The translations under genes and the position numbers were made by a program. From NCBI GenBank assembly GCA_014801815.1, contig JAAVDM010000015.1:1-58122 (forward strand): a stretch of 58,122 nt of DNA. Direction: 5' to 3'. A model generated the notes under the pieces. That model saw nothing but the letters and a program-made list of their open reading frames with translations, had not been told where the DNA came from and searched no databases. Numbering within the stretch: the stretch's first letter is position 1; every line of letters begins with the position of its first letter. Origin of the DNA: Bacteroides sp. GTDB taxonomy: Bacteria > Bacteroidota > Bacteroidia > Bacteroidales > Muribaculaceae. Below are positions 8,331-17,127 of this stretch, piece by piece.

Positions 8331-9325
8331 ACACCATAGGCAGAATAGCAGTGCTGGGGGGCGGTAGCTGGGCCACTGCCCTCGCCAAGCTGTTAGCGGC
8401 CAATACCGACAGACTTCTGTGGTACATGCGCCGCCGGGACAGGATAAACGGATTTCTCCGGTATGGTCATAATCCGGTATATCTGACAGATGTCAATTTC
8501 GACACGTCGCGTATAGACTTCAGCGATGATATAAATGAGGTCTGTGAACGTGCCGATACGCTGGTTGTGGCTGTGCCCTCGCCTTATCTGGAGACGCATA
8601 TCGAACGCCTGACGGTTGACATTTCAGACAAAAATATCGTTTCGGCTGTCAAGGGAATCGTGCCGGGTGACAATCTTATCGTCACTGACTATTTCATGGA
8701 GCGTTTCGGGTGTGCCGAACAGAATCTGATGGTTATCGGCGGCCCGTGTCATGCCGAGGAGGTGGCGCTCGACCGTCTGAGCTATCTTACCATAGGGTGT
8801 CATGACTTGCAGAAGAGTGCGGAATTTGCAGCATGTCTCACCGGTAAGAAAATGAAAACCATAACCAGTTCTGATGTCGAAGGTATAGAATACGGTGCCG
8901 TGCTGAAGAATGTCTACGCTATAGCGGCCGGTATAATAAGCGGTATGAAGGCCGGTGATAATTTCATGGCTATGATGGTATGTAACGCCGTGCGCGAGAT
9001 GCGCCGTTTCGTAGACGCCATATCACCGATAGAGCGTGATATATGCCGTTCGGCTTATCTGGGTGACCTGCTGGTGACATCGTACAGCCGATTCTCACGC
9101 AATCATAATTTCGGTGCCATGATAGGCAAAGGTCTTAATGTCAAGGCGGCTATCATGGAGATGGATATGGTGGCCGAAGGTTACTACGGCACCAAGTGTA
9201 TACACGAAGTCAACGCCCAGCGCTGCGGTGTGGATATGCCCATAGCCGAGTGCATCTACTCAATACTCTACGAAGGACGCAATCCGCGCAGTGCGCTAAA
9301 TTCTATAACCGATTGCTTCAAGTGA
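8327..9325 (+). CDS. gpsA: Glycerol-3-phosphate dehydrogenase [NAD(P)+]
   Basis: The enzyme reduces dihydroxyacetone phosphate to sn-glycerol 3-phosphate for phospholipid synthesis. A Rossmann NAD-binding motif is seen at the N-terminus (IAVLGGGSWATALAK, residues 7-21). Family signatures include SAVKGI, the GGPCHAEEVA stretch and GAVLKNVYAIAAG with the catalytic Lys. At 332 residues it has normal length. It starts inside the lysS stop codon (ATGA overlap), so it is translationally coupled to lysS. Confidence 0.96.
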   Translation: MNTIGRIAVLGGGSWATALAKLLAANTDRLLWYMRRRDRINGFLRYGHNPVYLTDVNFDTSRIDFSDDINEVCERADTLVVAVPSPYLETHIERLTVDISDKNIVSAVKGIVPGDNLIVTDYFMERFGCAEQNLMVIGGPCHAEEVALDRLSYLTIGCHDLQKSAEFAACLTGKKMKTITSSDVEGIEYGAVLKNVYAIAAGIISGMKAGDNFMAMMVCNAVREMRRFVDAISPIERDICRSAYLGDLLVTSYSRFSRNHNFGAMIGKGLNVKAAIMEMDMVAEGYYGTKCIHEVNAQRCGVDMPIAECIYSILYEGRNPRSALNSITDCFK

Positions 9326-9414
9326 CTCCAAGCCGCCCGCCGACTGAACAAAACAGCCTCCGGACGGCTTATATTATATAGATGACTGTAATAAGATAAC
9401 CTATTATAAAGACA

Positions 9415-10764
9415 ATGAAAACAATCGATCTTGATATTCAGTATGCTGAATATTTCGCTCTCAAGCAGTATGAAGCTCTTAAAGACAAATCGGTGACTGC
9501 CCTCACCACTCTTGATATGGGCACAGGTGCCGGTAACGATTTTCTCGGCTGGCAGAAACTGCCTTCGGAAACTCCGGCTGACCTTCTCGACCGTATCAAC
9601 AAGACTGCCGCCCGTCTGCGTGCCAACTGCGACTATGTCGTATGTGTAGGTATCGGCGGAAGCTATCTTGGTGCTAAAGCCGTGATTTCGGCCCTGTCAA
9701 ACATGTTTGCCGATTTCTATGGTCCCAAGCCCAATGAACCCAAAGTACTCTTCGCCGGCCAGAATATCGGTGAGGAATATATGTCAGAGCTGTCAAAACT
9801 GCTCGAAGGTAAGAAATTCGGTATTATTGTAATCTCGAAATCAGGTACTACTACCGAACCTGCCATCGCTTTCCGTATGCTTAAGGAACAGCTTGAGAAG
9901 CAGGCCGGTAAGGAAGTTGCCAAGGATCTTATCGTAGCTGTGACCGATGCCAGCAAGGGCGCTCTGCGCACTCTCGCCACTCAGGAAGGTTATGAGACAT
10001 ACGTAATTCCTGACAATGTGGGCGGCCGTTTTTCAGTGCTTACTCCTGTGGGGCTGCTGCCTATCGCTGTAGCCGGTTTCGACATCGCTAAGCTCATAGC
10101 CGGTGCCGCCGCTATGGAGGAGGCTGTAAAGCACCCCGGCAACGACAATATCGCCCAGACTTACGCACGTATGCGTAATGCTCTCTATGAAAGCGGTAAG
10201 AAGATAGAGATACTTGTCAATTTCAATCCTAAGCTGCACTATTTCTCGGAATGGTGGAAGCAGCTCTACGGTGAGAGCGAGGGTAAAGATGGCAAGGGTA
10301 TTTTCCCCGCTTCGGTAGACCTCACTACTGACCTTCATTCTATGGGTCAGTGGATTCAGGAGGGAGAACGCACTATCTTCGAGACTGTGATTTCGGTTGA
10401 GGAGCCAAGTGTGGAACACCGTATTCCTGAGGATGCCGCCAACCTTGACGGTATCAACTACATAGCCGGCAAGCGTGTAGATGAGGTGAATAAGATGGCC
10501 GAACTCGGCACTCTGCTCGCACATGTTGACGGCGGTGTACCTAATATCCGTATCAAGTTGCATACGCTCGACGAACACACTATGGGTCAGCTCATCTATT
10601 TCTTTGAGAAGGCCTGCGGTATATCGGGCTATATGCTCGGTGTGAATCCTTTCAACCAGCCCGGTGTAGAGGCTTACAAGAAGAACATGTTTGCTCTGCT
10701 TGAGAAGCCCGGCTATGAGAAGGAAACTGCCGCTATAAAGGCAAAGCTGTCCGAGAAGAAGTGA
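9415..10764 (+). CDS. pgi: Glucose-6-phosphate isomerase
   Basis: The protein interconverts glucose 6-phosphate and fructose 6-phosphate in glycolysis. It is 449 residues, the short form typical of Bacteroidetes and Firmicutes. Visible family features are [16 protein letters not shown] (about residues 77-92), [11 protein letters not shown], the phosphate-binding [14 protein letters not shown] and the C-terminal [16 protein letters not shown] with the catalytic Lys. The gene lies 89 bp after gpsA and is followed by a strong 30-bp stem that separates it from the convergent SDR gene. Confidence 0.97.
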   Translation: MKTIDLDIQYAEYFALKQYEALKDKSVTALTTLDMGTGAGNDFLGWQKLPSETPADLLDRINKTAARLRANCDYVVCVGIGGSYLGAKAVISALSNMFADFYGPKPNEPKVLFAGQNIGEEYMSELSKLLEGKKFGIIVISKSGTTTEPAIAFRMLKEQLEKQAGKEVAKDLIVAVTDASKGALRTLATQEGYETYVIPDNVGGRFSVLTPVGLLPIAVAGFDIAKLIAGAAAMEEAVKHPGNDNIAQTYARMRNALYESGKKIEILVNFNPKLHYFSEWWKQLYGESEGKDGKGIFPASVDLTTDLHSMGQWIQEGERTIFETVISVEEPSVEHRIPEDAANLDGINYIAGKRVDEVNKMAELGTLLAHVDGGVPNIRIKLHTLDEHTMGQLIYFFEKACGISGYMLGVNPFNQPGVEAYKKNMFALLEKPGYEKETAAIKAKLSEKK

Positions 10765-10767
10765 TAT

Positions 10768-10830
10768 AATACCGTTATAAACAACGGGGCACAGGTCTCA
10801 GACCTGTGCCCCGTTGTTTATAACGGTATT
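10768..10830. terminator. Bidirectional terminator, 30-bp perfect stem
   Basis: Bases 10768-10797 are the exact reverse complement of 10801-10830, leaving a 3-base loop (TCA). The stem has a GC-rich core (CGGGGCACAGG) and AT flanks that supply a U-run on either strand. It sits between convergent pgi and the minus-strand SDR gene and should stop transcription from both sides. Confidence 0.85.
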
Positions 10831-10860
10831 GATTGTTTGGTACAGTGCGTACTGAAGCTG

Positions 10861-11607
10861 CTATTGCCGGACGATTACGCTACCTGAAGCCTGATGAGTA
10901 GCCAGAATGAGCATTTCGGCTATCTGCACATGCGCGGGAGCCTGGACACAGTAGACTACTGCGTCAGCTATGTCGGCACCGGTAAGGGGCTCAATGCCTT
11001 TGTAGACAGCATCGGCACGGTCATTGTCACCGTGAAAGCGGACATTGCTGAAGTTGGTCTCCACAAGCCCGGGTTTAATCAGAGTGACACGCAGCGGCGT
11101 GTGAGCTACATCAATGCGCAGACCGTCGGTAATGCTTTTGACAGCCGCTTTGGTACCGCAGTAAACATTGCCGTTGGCATAGGCGGCATCACCGGCTACG
11201 GAACCGATATTGATCACATGTCCGCGTCCGCGTTCCACCATGCCCGGCACTACGGCGCGGGTCATGTATAGCAGACCTTTTATATTGGTATCTATCATGG
11301 TGTCCCAGTCACGGTAATCACCTTCGTACTCGCGGTCAAGACCAAGAGCGAGGCCGGCATTGTTGACAAGCACATCAATCTCTTTCCATGTCTCGGGTAG
11401 TGACGTCACACACATTTCGGTCACTTCACGGTCACGGACATCGAATACAAGAGGCAGAATGTCGTGACCGAGTTCGTCACGCAGTGCGTTGAGACGGGCT
11501 ACGTTACGTCCTGTTATTATCACACGATAGCCGGCGGCCAACAGACGCCGGGCACATGCCTCGCCGATGCCGCTGGTGGCACCGGTCACAAGAGCTACTG
11601 GTTTCAA
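10861..11607 (-). CDS. Short-chain dehydrogenase/reductase, YdfG-like
   Basis: The 248-residue NAD(P)-dependent oxidoreductase carries the classical SDR pattern. The cofactor motif TGATSGIG is at residues 8-15, NNAGLALG follows, a catalytic Ser lies in INIGSVAGDAAY, and YCGTK supplies the Tyr and Lys. Length and C-terminal motifs (LIKPGLVETNFSNVRF) resemble the YdfG/serine 3-dehydrogenase group acting on 3-hydroxy acids, but the substrate is not settled by sequence. It faces pgi and shares its terminator. The start at 11607 is followed upstream by a short gap and then the 195-bp repeat. Confidence 0.9.
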   Translation of the reverse strand: MKPVALVTGATSGIGEACARRLLAAGYRVIITGRNVARLNALRDELGHDILPLVFDVRDREVTEMCVTSLPETWKEIDVLVNNAGLALGLDREYEGDYRDWDTMIDTNIKGLLYMTRAVVPGMVERGRGHVINIGSVAGDAAYANGNVYCGTKAAVKSITDGLRIDVAHTPLRVTLIKPGLVETNFSNVRFHGDNDRADAVYKGIEPLTGADIADAVVYCVQAPAHVQIAEMLILATHQASGSVIVRQ

Positions 11608-11703
11608 GATAGGATGTTTTTATGGATTGAAGATTTTAGTACTCTACAGGAGTGAGGCTGTTGTCGGCAGCGACACTCCGATACCGTTCTCAACGGTAGG
11701 GAT

Positions 11704-11898
11704 TAAGCAGCTCTTAAAAATTAAATGATATCTGTTTCCGGACATACCCTTTGAATCTTGAATAATAGAACTTGTTATTTTTGGCTGCTTCGGACTTGTC
11801 ACTCAGTCGAATACTGAAGTATTCTCCTTCGCTCCGCATCCGAATCGACTCAAAAATAACTGCGTTTTATATATTCATTAATTTTAAGTGCTACTTAA
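11704..11898. repeat. 195-bp MITE-like repeat, copy 1
   Basis: The element is bounded by imperfect terminal inverted repeats (TTAAGCAGCTCTTAAAAATT at 11704 onward, and its near complement ending CTACTTAA at 11898). A small internal palindrome GAATACTGAAGTATTC lies in the middle. A second copy of the same length lies at 32320-32514 in the opposite orientation, with most of the interior conserved, for example CTTCGGACTTGTCACTCAGT. No coding capacity is evident, so it is probably a non-autonomous mobile or structured repeat. Confidence 0.75.
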
Positions 11899-11996
11899 CA
11901 AAAACAAAGTTAGGCAATATATGTCTGGAGAAAGAAAGAAGAAGAGTTAATAAAAGTTAATGAAACTATGCTTCGTAGTCCCTATTACATTTCTTC

Positions 11997-12077
11997 TTAC
12001 TGTCGGATGAAACCGCGCAGAGGGTCAGTACCGAGACCGCCGCAGGCAGTCAATTCCCTTATCGGTCCGGCATCATC
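11997..12077 (-). pseudogene. Displaced 3' end of the ABC ATPase gene
   Basis: On the minus strand 26 codons read DDAGPIRELTACGGLGTDP and end LRGFIRQ before TAA at 11997-11999. They align without gaps to the last 23 residues of the ABC ATPase encoded at 13574-14320 (DSGLLQRLFAIEGLGFDP then LRGFI). The AAA+ ATPase gene lies between the two copies. This looks like the tail left behind when that gene was inserted and the ABC ATPase gene acquired a new 3' end. Confidence 0.65.
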
Positions 12078-13482
12078 AGGATAGAAGTTTCAGAACATCA
12101 TCGGGATAAAGTATATGCACATCGGTATCATCGGAAGTAAGATTATCAAGAGGTCTTTCTCTCAGGAAAAGCACATATATCTTATGCCGATTTGAAAAAA
12201 ACTCCATTTTAGCTGCCTTTGTCTTTAGCACACGGATAAGCCGGTCTGCATAGTCTGAAGATGTCCACTTACATTCACCAATCAGAATATGTTTTCTGTC
12301 TATACTTTCCGCTACTACATCAAGTTCTATATCGGTGCTTCCCGAGTTCTTGCCTTCGCTGTCCTTAATCGACAGTGTACCCCACCAGCGTGAGGCTATT
12401 CCCCATTCAATGCCGAATACCTCATTGAGCAAAATAGCCCGGATACAACAGCTTTCCCAGATCGAACCTACATGACTGTTGAAGTTCTTGTGTATCTTGT
12501 CTATGATTTTTTCCGGCCTGCCCAAAGCAAGATAAGATTTGTTAGGGGCCACATATCTGTAGTAGAAAGCCATAAACGGATCAGAGATACGGTAAAGTGT
12601 TTTCCGACTTTTTTCTTCATTCTCACCGAAAGGGACTTCTTTGGTCAGGTAAGACATCTCACGCAGATTTTTCAGAGGTTGACTCAGTTCCGTGACTTTT
12701 TTACCTACAGCATCCGCTACGGCTGAATACCTCCTGTGTCCGTTTCCGATAGCGGTCATAATCGAGGAATAAGGCGCTATTTCGCTTGTCTCGTCAAGAA
12801 AAAGGGCATTAGGTTCATCTGCCAGAATACCATGTTTGTCAAGAATCAGTGATTCCACAGCCTCCCAAAACTCTAAGTAATCTTCTCTCAGTGTCCAATA
12901 TCGTGGCACACCTCCCCAAACCGAATACTCTTCAAATGCCCGACGAGAGTCAAGACCGAGAGCCTCCTGCCAATATGGAAGAGGTATGGGGCCAAGGCAT
13001 ATTTTTTCGTCTGCACGTCCGTAAAGCGGTTCGGAAGTATTGAGTATGAGCCTCTCCATCATTCTTTGGGAAGATCCGCATATTATAAGATTGAAACGTA
13101 GTTTTTCTGAGTCTATTAACCTCTGGAGTATTGACGGCAATGCCGGATTCTTCTTTACCAGATACGGAAATTCATCAAGACATAGTGTGGCGTTATCTCC
13201 ACAAATATTGTTGAAGTGCATAAACAGTGAATCCCATGAATTATATCTCGCGTCCGCAAACGAGGGATAAATCATTCTTATGGCATTTACGAGTAATTGC
13301 ATTTCCATAGCCGGTTCATTGAGATCGGCCTCAAAGTAAACATCGTTATCTTTCAGAACTTTCTTAATTAAAGTGGATTTTCCTAATCTTCGACGGCCAT
13401 AAATTACAATAAAACGCTTCTTTTCCGACTCTAACGACTTTTCAAGACGTCTGATTTCCTTTTTTCTGTCAATAAATTGCAT
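12076..13482 (-). CDS. AAA+ ATPase with DUF234-type C-terminal domain
   Basis: The 468-residue protein belongs to the archaeal-type ATPase family found widely in Bacteroidales. Residues 1-200 hold the P-loop (VIYGRRRLGKSTLI, near residues 27-40) and a Walker B-like TLCLDEFPY. A winged-helix-like middle follows. The C-terminal 100 residues resemble DUF234, with a PD-(D/E)xK-like arrangement (DIELDVVAES ... IGECKW). Its function is unknown; nuclease or defence-related roles have been suggested for the fold but are not shown here. It has its own promoter at 13540-13570 and lies between the live and displaced ends of the neighbouring ABC ATPase gene, which suggests recent insertion. Confidence 0.85.
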   Translation of the reverse strand: MQFIDRKKEIRRLEKSLESEKKRFIVIYGRRRLGKSTLIKKVLKDNDVYFEADLNEPAMEMQLLVNAIRMIYPSFADARYNSWDSLFMHFNNICGDNATLCLDEFPYLVKKNPALPSILQRLIDSEKLRFNLIICGSSQRMMERLILNTSEPLYGRADEKICLGPIPLPYWQEALGLDSRRAFEEYSVWGGVPRYWTLREDYLEFWEAVESLILDKHGILADEPNALFLDETSEIAPYSSIMTAIGNGHRRYSAVADAVGKKVTELSQPLKNLREMSYLTKEVPFGENEEKSRKTLYRISDPFMAFYYRYVAPNKSYLALGRPEKIIDKIHKNFNSHVGSIWESCCIRAILLNEVFGIEWGIASRWWGTLSIKDSEGKNSGSTDIELDVVAESIDRKHILIGECKWTSSDYADRLIRVLKTKAAKMEFFSNRHKIYVLFLRERPLDNLTSDDTDVHILYPDDVLKLLS

Positions 13483-13492
13483 AATAATTTAA

Positions 13493-13543
13493 TTTGTATT
13501 ATAATTTTTCAAAATATCATATTCTAAAAAATTATAATACAAA
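13493..13543. repeat. 17-bp inverted repeat at the ATPase gene promoter
   Basis: TTTGTATTATAATTTTT at 13493-13509 is the perfect complement of 13527-13543, with a 17-base spacer. It overlaps the predicted -7 box and the leader of the AAA+ ATPase gene, so it could be an operator or an mRNA 5' hairpin. Confidence 0.55.
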
Positions 13544-13570
13544 GATATTAAAAATGCATCTAAGATTCAA
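13540..13570 (-). promoter_or_regulatory. Promoter of the AAA+ ATPase gene
   Basis: On the minus strand TATCTTTG (13540-13547) fits TAnnTTTG, and TTG (13568-13570) lies exactly 20 bp upstream. It sits in the 91 bp between the ATPase start and the ABC ATPase stop, so the inserted gene carries its own promoter. Confidence 0.65.
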
Positions 13571-13573
13571 ATC

Positions 13574-14320
13574 TCAGATGAAACCGCGCAGAGGGTCAAA
13601 CCCAAGACCTTCTATGGCAAAGAGACGCTGCAGCAGACCGGAGTCGGCCATGTCACGTGCAGGAAGATGATGCAGATGTCCGTTGTCTACGAGAGCTATG
13701 GTGTCGCACATATGGAGAGCTATGTCGAGTTCGTGGGTAGAGAAGATAATACACTTCCCTTTGTCGTGAGCCAGACGGCGCAGGAGAGCGGCAAGTTGGT
13801 AGCGGTTGGGCATGTCGAGGAAAGATGTGGGTTCATCGAGCAGCAGATTGGCGGTGTCCTGGGCGAGAGCACGTGCTATCATGACACGCTGGCACTCACC
13901 GTCACTCATGTTCTGCATGTATCGGCCGGCATAGTCCTGCATACCGGTACTGCGCAGGGCCTCGGTCACTATAGCGTGGTCGGACGGATGCAGATGACCG
14001 CTCCAGCCGGTGTAAGGCGCACGGCCCATACCGACGACATCAGCGCATGTAAGACCCGGAATACGTGTGCGTTCGGTAGTGACGAAAGCGAGACGGCGTG
14101 CAAGCTCGGAACCGGTCAGCGAGGCACTGTCGGCGCCGTCGATAGAAACGGTACCGGTATAGGCTGTATTGAGGCGGGCTATAGCCCGTAACATAGTCGA
14201 TTTGCCCGTACCGTTGCGGCCGAGCAGAGCAGTGAGGCAGCCGTCGGAAAAAGAGGTACTGACATGACTGAGTAGTTCGCGCCGGCCGAAACCTATGGAA
14301 AAATCATGTAAGGTTATCAT
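13574..14320 (-). CDS. ABC transporter ATP-binding protein (FecE/BtuD type)
   Basis: This 248-residue cytoplasmic ATPase powers uptake of a metal chelate or corrinoid. Walker A is GRNGTGKST (residues 34-42), the signature is MSDGECQRVMIARA, Walker B is NLLLDEPTS and the switch histidine is in STHEL. It is the last gene of a three-gene operon with the permease (16 bp upstream) and the lipoprotein binder. Its final 22 bases of coding sequence plus adjacent bases are repeated at 12006-12027, where a second tail of the gene survives. Cargo (B12, haem or siderophore) is not determinable. Confidence 0.93.
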   Translation of the reverse strand: MITLHDFSIGFGRRELLSHVSTSFSDGCLTALLGRNGTGKSTMLRAIARLNTAYTGTVSIDGADSASLTGSELARRLAFVTTERTRIPGLTCADVVGMGRAPYTGWSGHLHPSDHAIVTEALRSTGMQDYAGRYMQNMSDGECQRVMIARALAQDTANLLLDEPTSFLDMPNRYQLAALLRRLAHDKGKCIIFSTHELDIALHMCDTIALVDNGHLHHLPARDMADSGLLQRLFAIEGLGFDPLRGFI

Positions 14321-14336
14321 GAGACATATATCGTTT

Positions 14337-15347
14337 TTAGCTTCGTCGCAGCACTATCCACACCACGACAGGAATACCTAAGAGTGCCGTGATAGCGTTG
14401 ATGGGAAGCACAAAGGCTTTTGAAATAATGTCACATATCAGCAGTACGGCTGCCCCGGTCAGTGTAGTGGCCGGAATCAGCACACGATGGTCAGCCGAAC
14501 CGAAGAGCATACGTGCCACATGAGGCATAGCCAGACCGATAAAACCTATAGGACCGCAATAGGCTGTCACCGTACCGGCCAGCAGGGTAGTGGAAGCAAA
14601 AATAAGCGCCCGTGCCTTACGCAGGTCGAGACCCATAGTACGGGCGTACTCTTCACCAAAAAGAAGCAGATTAAGCGGTTTTACAGTAGCCACTGCCAGC
14701 AGCAGACCGGCTGCAACGGCAGGTACAAGTAGCCGGAGCTGGTCGGAAGTCACCTCACCGAGTGAACCCATAGTCCAGATGACATAAGCTTTCAGAGCAT
14801 CGTCTTTGCTGAGATACTGAAGTATCTGTACTACGGCGCTCACACCTGAAGACAGCATCATGCCAAGCACCAACAGTGCCAGTATATCTTTGAGTCGGGC
14901 TGCAGCTGCACCCATAAGTAACAGTACTGCAGCCGAACCTATCCATGCCGCCCCGGCTATTCCGAACCCTAAAGTCCATGCCGAGGCACCTATAAGTGGC
15001 GCCCCGAGCAGAAACAGAGCCACTCCCAAACCGGCACCTGAACTGATACCGAGTACGTAGGGACCTGCTAACGGATTGCGGAACAGAGTCTGCATCTGCA
15101 GACCGCTCACACCCAAGGCTGCTCCGGCCAGCACAGCTACCACAGCCTTCACAAGACGTATATCCAGCACTATAGCTGCTGTAGCACGCGGACAGTCACC
15201 GCCGGTAAGGGCATTCCACACCTGACTCAGAGGCAGATTGACATCGCCTACACACAGATCAAGAGCGAAAAGCAGGATACAGGCCGCCGACATAACAATA
15301 AACAGAAAAGTGCGGCGGGTTTTTACGTACTGACTTATCGTGTTCAT
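14337..15347 (-). CDS. FecCD/BtuC-family ABC permease
   Basis: This 336-residue integral membrane subunit of a type II importer has about ten hydrophobic segments. The family stretches LQTLFRNPLAGPYVLGISSGAGLG (near residues 84-107), GEEYARTMGLDLRKAR (coupling region) and GLAMPHVARMLFGSDHR-like residues near 270 are characteristic of FecCD permeases. Its start overlaps the stop of the binding-protein gene by 4 bp, so the two are translationally coupled. Substrate is presumably the one bound by the 15344-16495 lipoprotein. Confidence 0.94.
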   Translation of the reverse strand: MNTISQYVKTRRTFLFIVMSAACILLFALDLCVGDVNLPLSQVWNALTGGDCPRATAAIVLDIRLVKAVVAVLAGAALGVSGLQMQTLFRNPLAGPYVLGISSGAGLGVALFLLGAPLIGASAWTLGFGIAGAAWIGSAAVLLLMGAAAARLKDILALLVLGMMLSSGVSAVVQILQYLSKDDALKAYVIWTMGSLGEVTSDQLRLLVPAVAAGLLLAVATVKPLNLLLFGEEYARTMGLDLRKARALIFASTTLLAGTVTAYCGPIGFIGLAMPHVARMLFGSADHRVLIPATTLTGAAVLLICDIISKAFVLPINAITALLGIPVVVWIVLRRS

Positions 15348-16495
15348 TTCTCAGGTAGCCGGCGATAATATACGAAATCCTCACTCACGAGTTCGGGGTG
15401 GAGTATCTTAACAAGGTCACGCAATATGAGGTCGGGGTGAACGACCCCCGATTCATAATAGTCATTGCCACCGCCGGGTATCGACCGGAGAGTATTGTTA
15501 TAGACCTCACCTTTGGTAACAGGTGCAGTTTCTGACAGGCGCGGATACAGACGACGCAGTTCGCTGAGAGAAGACATTGAACCGACATTTATCCACTTAT
15601 CTGAACTGTCGAGCAGAAGATACGCCTCTTCGCTACCTATAGGTGCCGAGGCATTGGTAGTGTTACGTGGGCCGGCATATTCACCGCCGGCATCATTTAT
15701 GAGCTGTACTGCATAGCTTCCTTCGGGGGGCAGCATCCATGCGTCAGCATACGGAGCGTTGAGCATCACCTTAGGACGTGTGGAGGCTGCTGCTGCCTGA
15801 GTTGCTATAGCCTTGTAGCGTTCCGGAATGGGAGCGAAAGCCGAATCTCCGCGTGCGCGGCAGCCCATAGCCTCGGCAACAGCAACCATCCATTCCGCTT
15901 TGCCGAGCGGCGACTCTTCGAGATAGTCGCCCACATACAGGTAAGGAATACCCATCTGACGCAGACGGGGTACCATGCTGCTCGAACCGTTGATGCCGTA
16001 AAGCAACACAAGGTCAGGGTTAAGAGCGGCGAGACGTTCGTAATTGACATTTCCCTCGTAGCCTATATCGGAAATGCTATCGATACGGTTTTTTACACGC
16101 TCACTGTTGATATAGGCTGTACCTGCAGCTCCGGCCAGGGTGCTGTCAGCTCCTATAGCCTCAAGCATGGCGATGTGGGTAGACGACATAGCCACGACAC
16201 GGTGGGGTGGGGCGGAAAGTACCTGACCGTCGAAGCCCTCCGGAGCAGTTTCACCGTCACGGCATACGAATAGTCGTTCGCTCACTTTGCCTGCACCCTG
16301 CCAGGGGTCAGTGACGGTAATGATGACACTGCTTGCATCGGCACAGCTGTCGATAGTGAAATGGGCGGCATAAGCGGGCGTGTAGGCTTTGAGATTCCAG
16401 GCTGCAATGCTGCTACTGTCATTATTCGGACCGCAACCGCTCAGCAACGCCACGGATAATGCGAGTGTATGGATAAAAATAGTGCGTACAGACAT
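15344..16495 (-). CDS. Periplasmic-binding lipoprotein, BtuF/FecB type
   Basis: The solute binder delivers ligand to the FecCD-type permease encoded next. I place the start at 16495 (MSVRTIFIHTLALSVALLSG), giving 383 residues with a lipoprotein signal and lipobox LLSGC; a start at 16531 adds 12 residues before the signal. The mature part shows the PF01497 pattern: HRVVAMSSTHIAMLEAIGA near the start and NPDLVLLYG in the first lobe. Many clustered acidic and aromatic residues follow. It is divergent from rnpA, with 107 bp between, too short for a full cobalamin riboswitch, so B12 specificity is not supported by an upstream element. Confidence 0.9.
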   Translation of the reverse strand: MSVRTIFIHTLALSVALLSGCGPNNDSSSIAAWNLKAYTPAYAAHFTIDSCADASSVIITVTDPWQGAGKVSERLFVCRDGETAPEGFDGQVLSAPPHRVVAMSSTHIAMLEAIGADSTLAGAAGTAYINSERVKNRIDSISDIGYEGNVNYERLAALNPDLVLLYGINGSSSMVPRLRQMGIPYLYVGDYLEESPLGKAEWMVAVAEAMGCRARGDSAFAPIPERYKAIATQAAAASTRPKVMLNAPYADAWMLPPEGSYAVQLINDAGGEYAGPRNTTNASAPIGSEEAYLLLDSSDKWINVGSMSSLSELRRLYPRLSETAPVTKGEVYNNTLRSIPGGGNDYYESGVVHPDLILRDLVKILHPELVSEDFVYYRRLPEK

Positions 16496-16590
16496 GGTAT
16501 TACGGGTTATAATAGTCAATATCGGCTGCAAATTTATTTAAAAACATTATCATGACAAGTACGCATAGATAAATAGTGAGCGATTTTGAG

Positions 16591-16598
16591 TAAATTTG
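16591..16598 (+). promoter_or_regulatory. Candidate -7 box abutting rnpA start
   Basis: TAAATTTG fits the -7 consensus and ends 4 bases before the ATG at 16603, so the transcript would begin at or next to the start codon. Either rnpA is translated from a leaderless message or the real start is further in. Confidence 0.45.
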
Positions 16599-16602
16599 CA
16601 CT

Positions 16603-17127
16603 ATGAATCCAATCCCCCAAAATAACAGCTCTTCACCTGCGGCTATTCCGGGAACCCGGCGTCTGACCTTGCGCAAAGCTGAAAAATTGCGACATAAAAG
16701 TCTGGTTGACGCTCTTTTCCGTGACGGTGGTTCGGTATATGTGTACCCCCTGCGTCTTGCATGGCGTGTGGTGACGGCCGAAACTCTTGAAGGTTCGTTC
16801 CGCAACGGCGTGCCCCGGCGTATCGGACCTTTACAGATGCTGGTCACAATACCCAAAAAGAAGCGCCGTCGTGCGGTAGACCGTGTATTGATGCGCCGTC
16901 GTGTGCGTGAGGCGTATCGCCTCGGACGCGAACCGTTGCGTGCGTGGCTGGCCGATCATCCCGAGTGTCGTTCTCTTAATTTAGGCTTTATTTATCTCGC
17001 CGACAAAAATCTGGATTATAAAACCATATCGCGTAAAATGGGGTTATTAATTCAGAAGATGTTGGTTGCTGCGACACAGCAGTGTACCGCTTCACAATCT
17101 GCCGGCACTAACGAATCACAACCGTAA
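16603..17127 (+). CDS. rnpA: Ribonuclease P protein component
   Basis: This small basic protein assists RNase P RNA in maturing tRNA 5' ends. The family core starts near residue 20 ([19 protein letters not shown]) and includes the RNR-like basic helix [22 protein letters not shown] at about residues 86-107. The 20 N-terminal residues are Pro/Ser-rich and not typical; a downstream start is possible. It overlaps yidD by one base (TAATG) in the common rnpA-yidD arrangement, although dnaA and rpmH are not beside it. Confidence 0.93.
   Translation: MNPIPQNNSSSPAAIPGTRRLTLRKAEKLRHKSLVDALFRDGGSVYVYPLRLAWRVVTAETLEGSFRNGVPRRIGPLQMLVTIPKKKRRRAVDRVLMRRRVREAYRLGREPLRAWLADHPECRSLNLGFIYLADKNLDYKTISRKMGLLIQKMLVAATQQCTASQSAGTNESQP

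Noticed and set aside
9326..9414. Terminator between gpsA and pgi (AAGCCG ... CGGCTT)
   Set aside because: The arms are only six bases with a long unpaired middle and no T-run, so support is too weak.
10033..10578. 181-codon antisense open frame inside pgi
   Set aside because: It mirrors a strongly conserved enzyme gene and shows no family motif; it reflects codon bias.
16496..16602. Cobalamin riboswitch before the FecCD/BtuF-type operon
   Set aside because: Only 107 bp separate the divergent genes and no B12-box-like sequence is visible.
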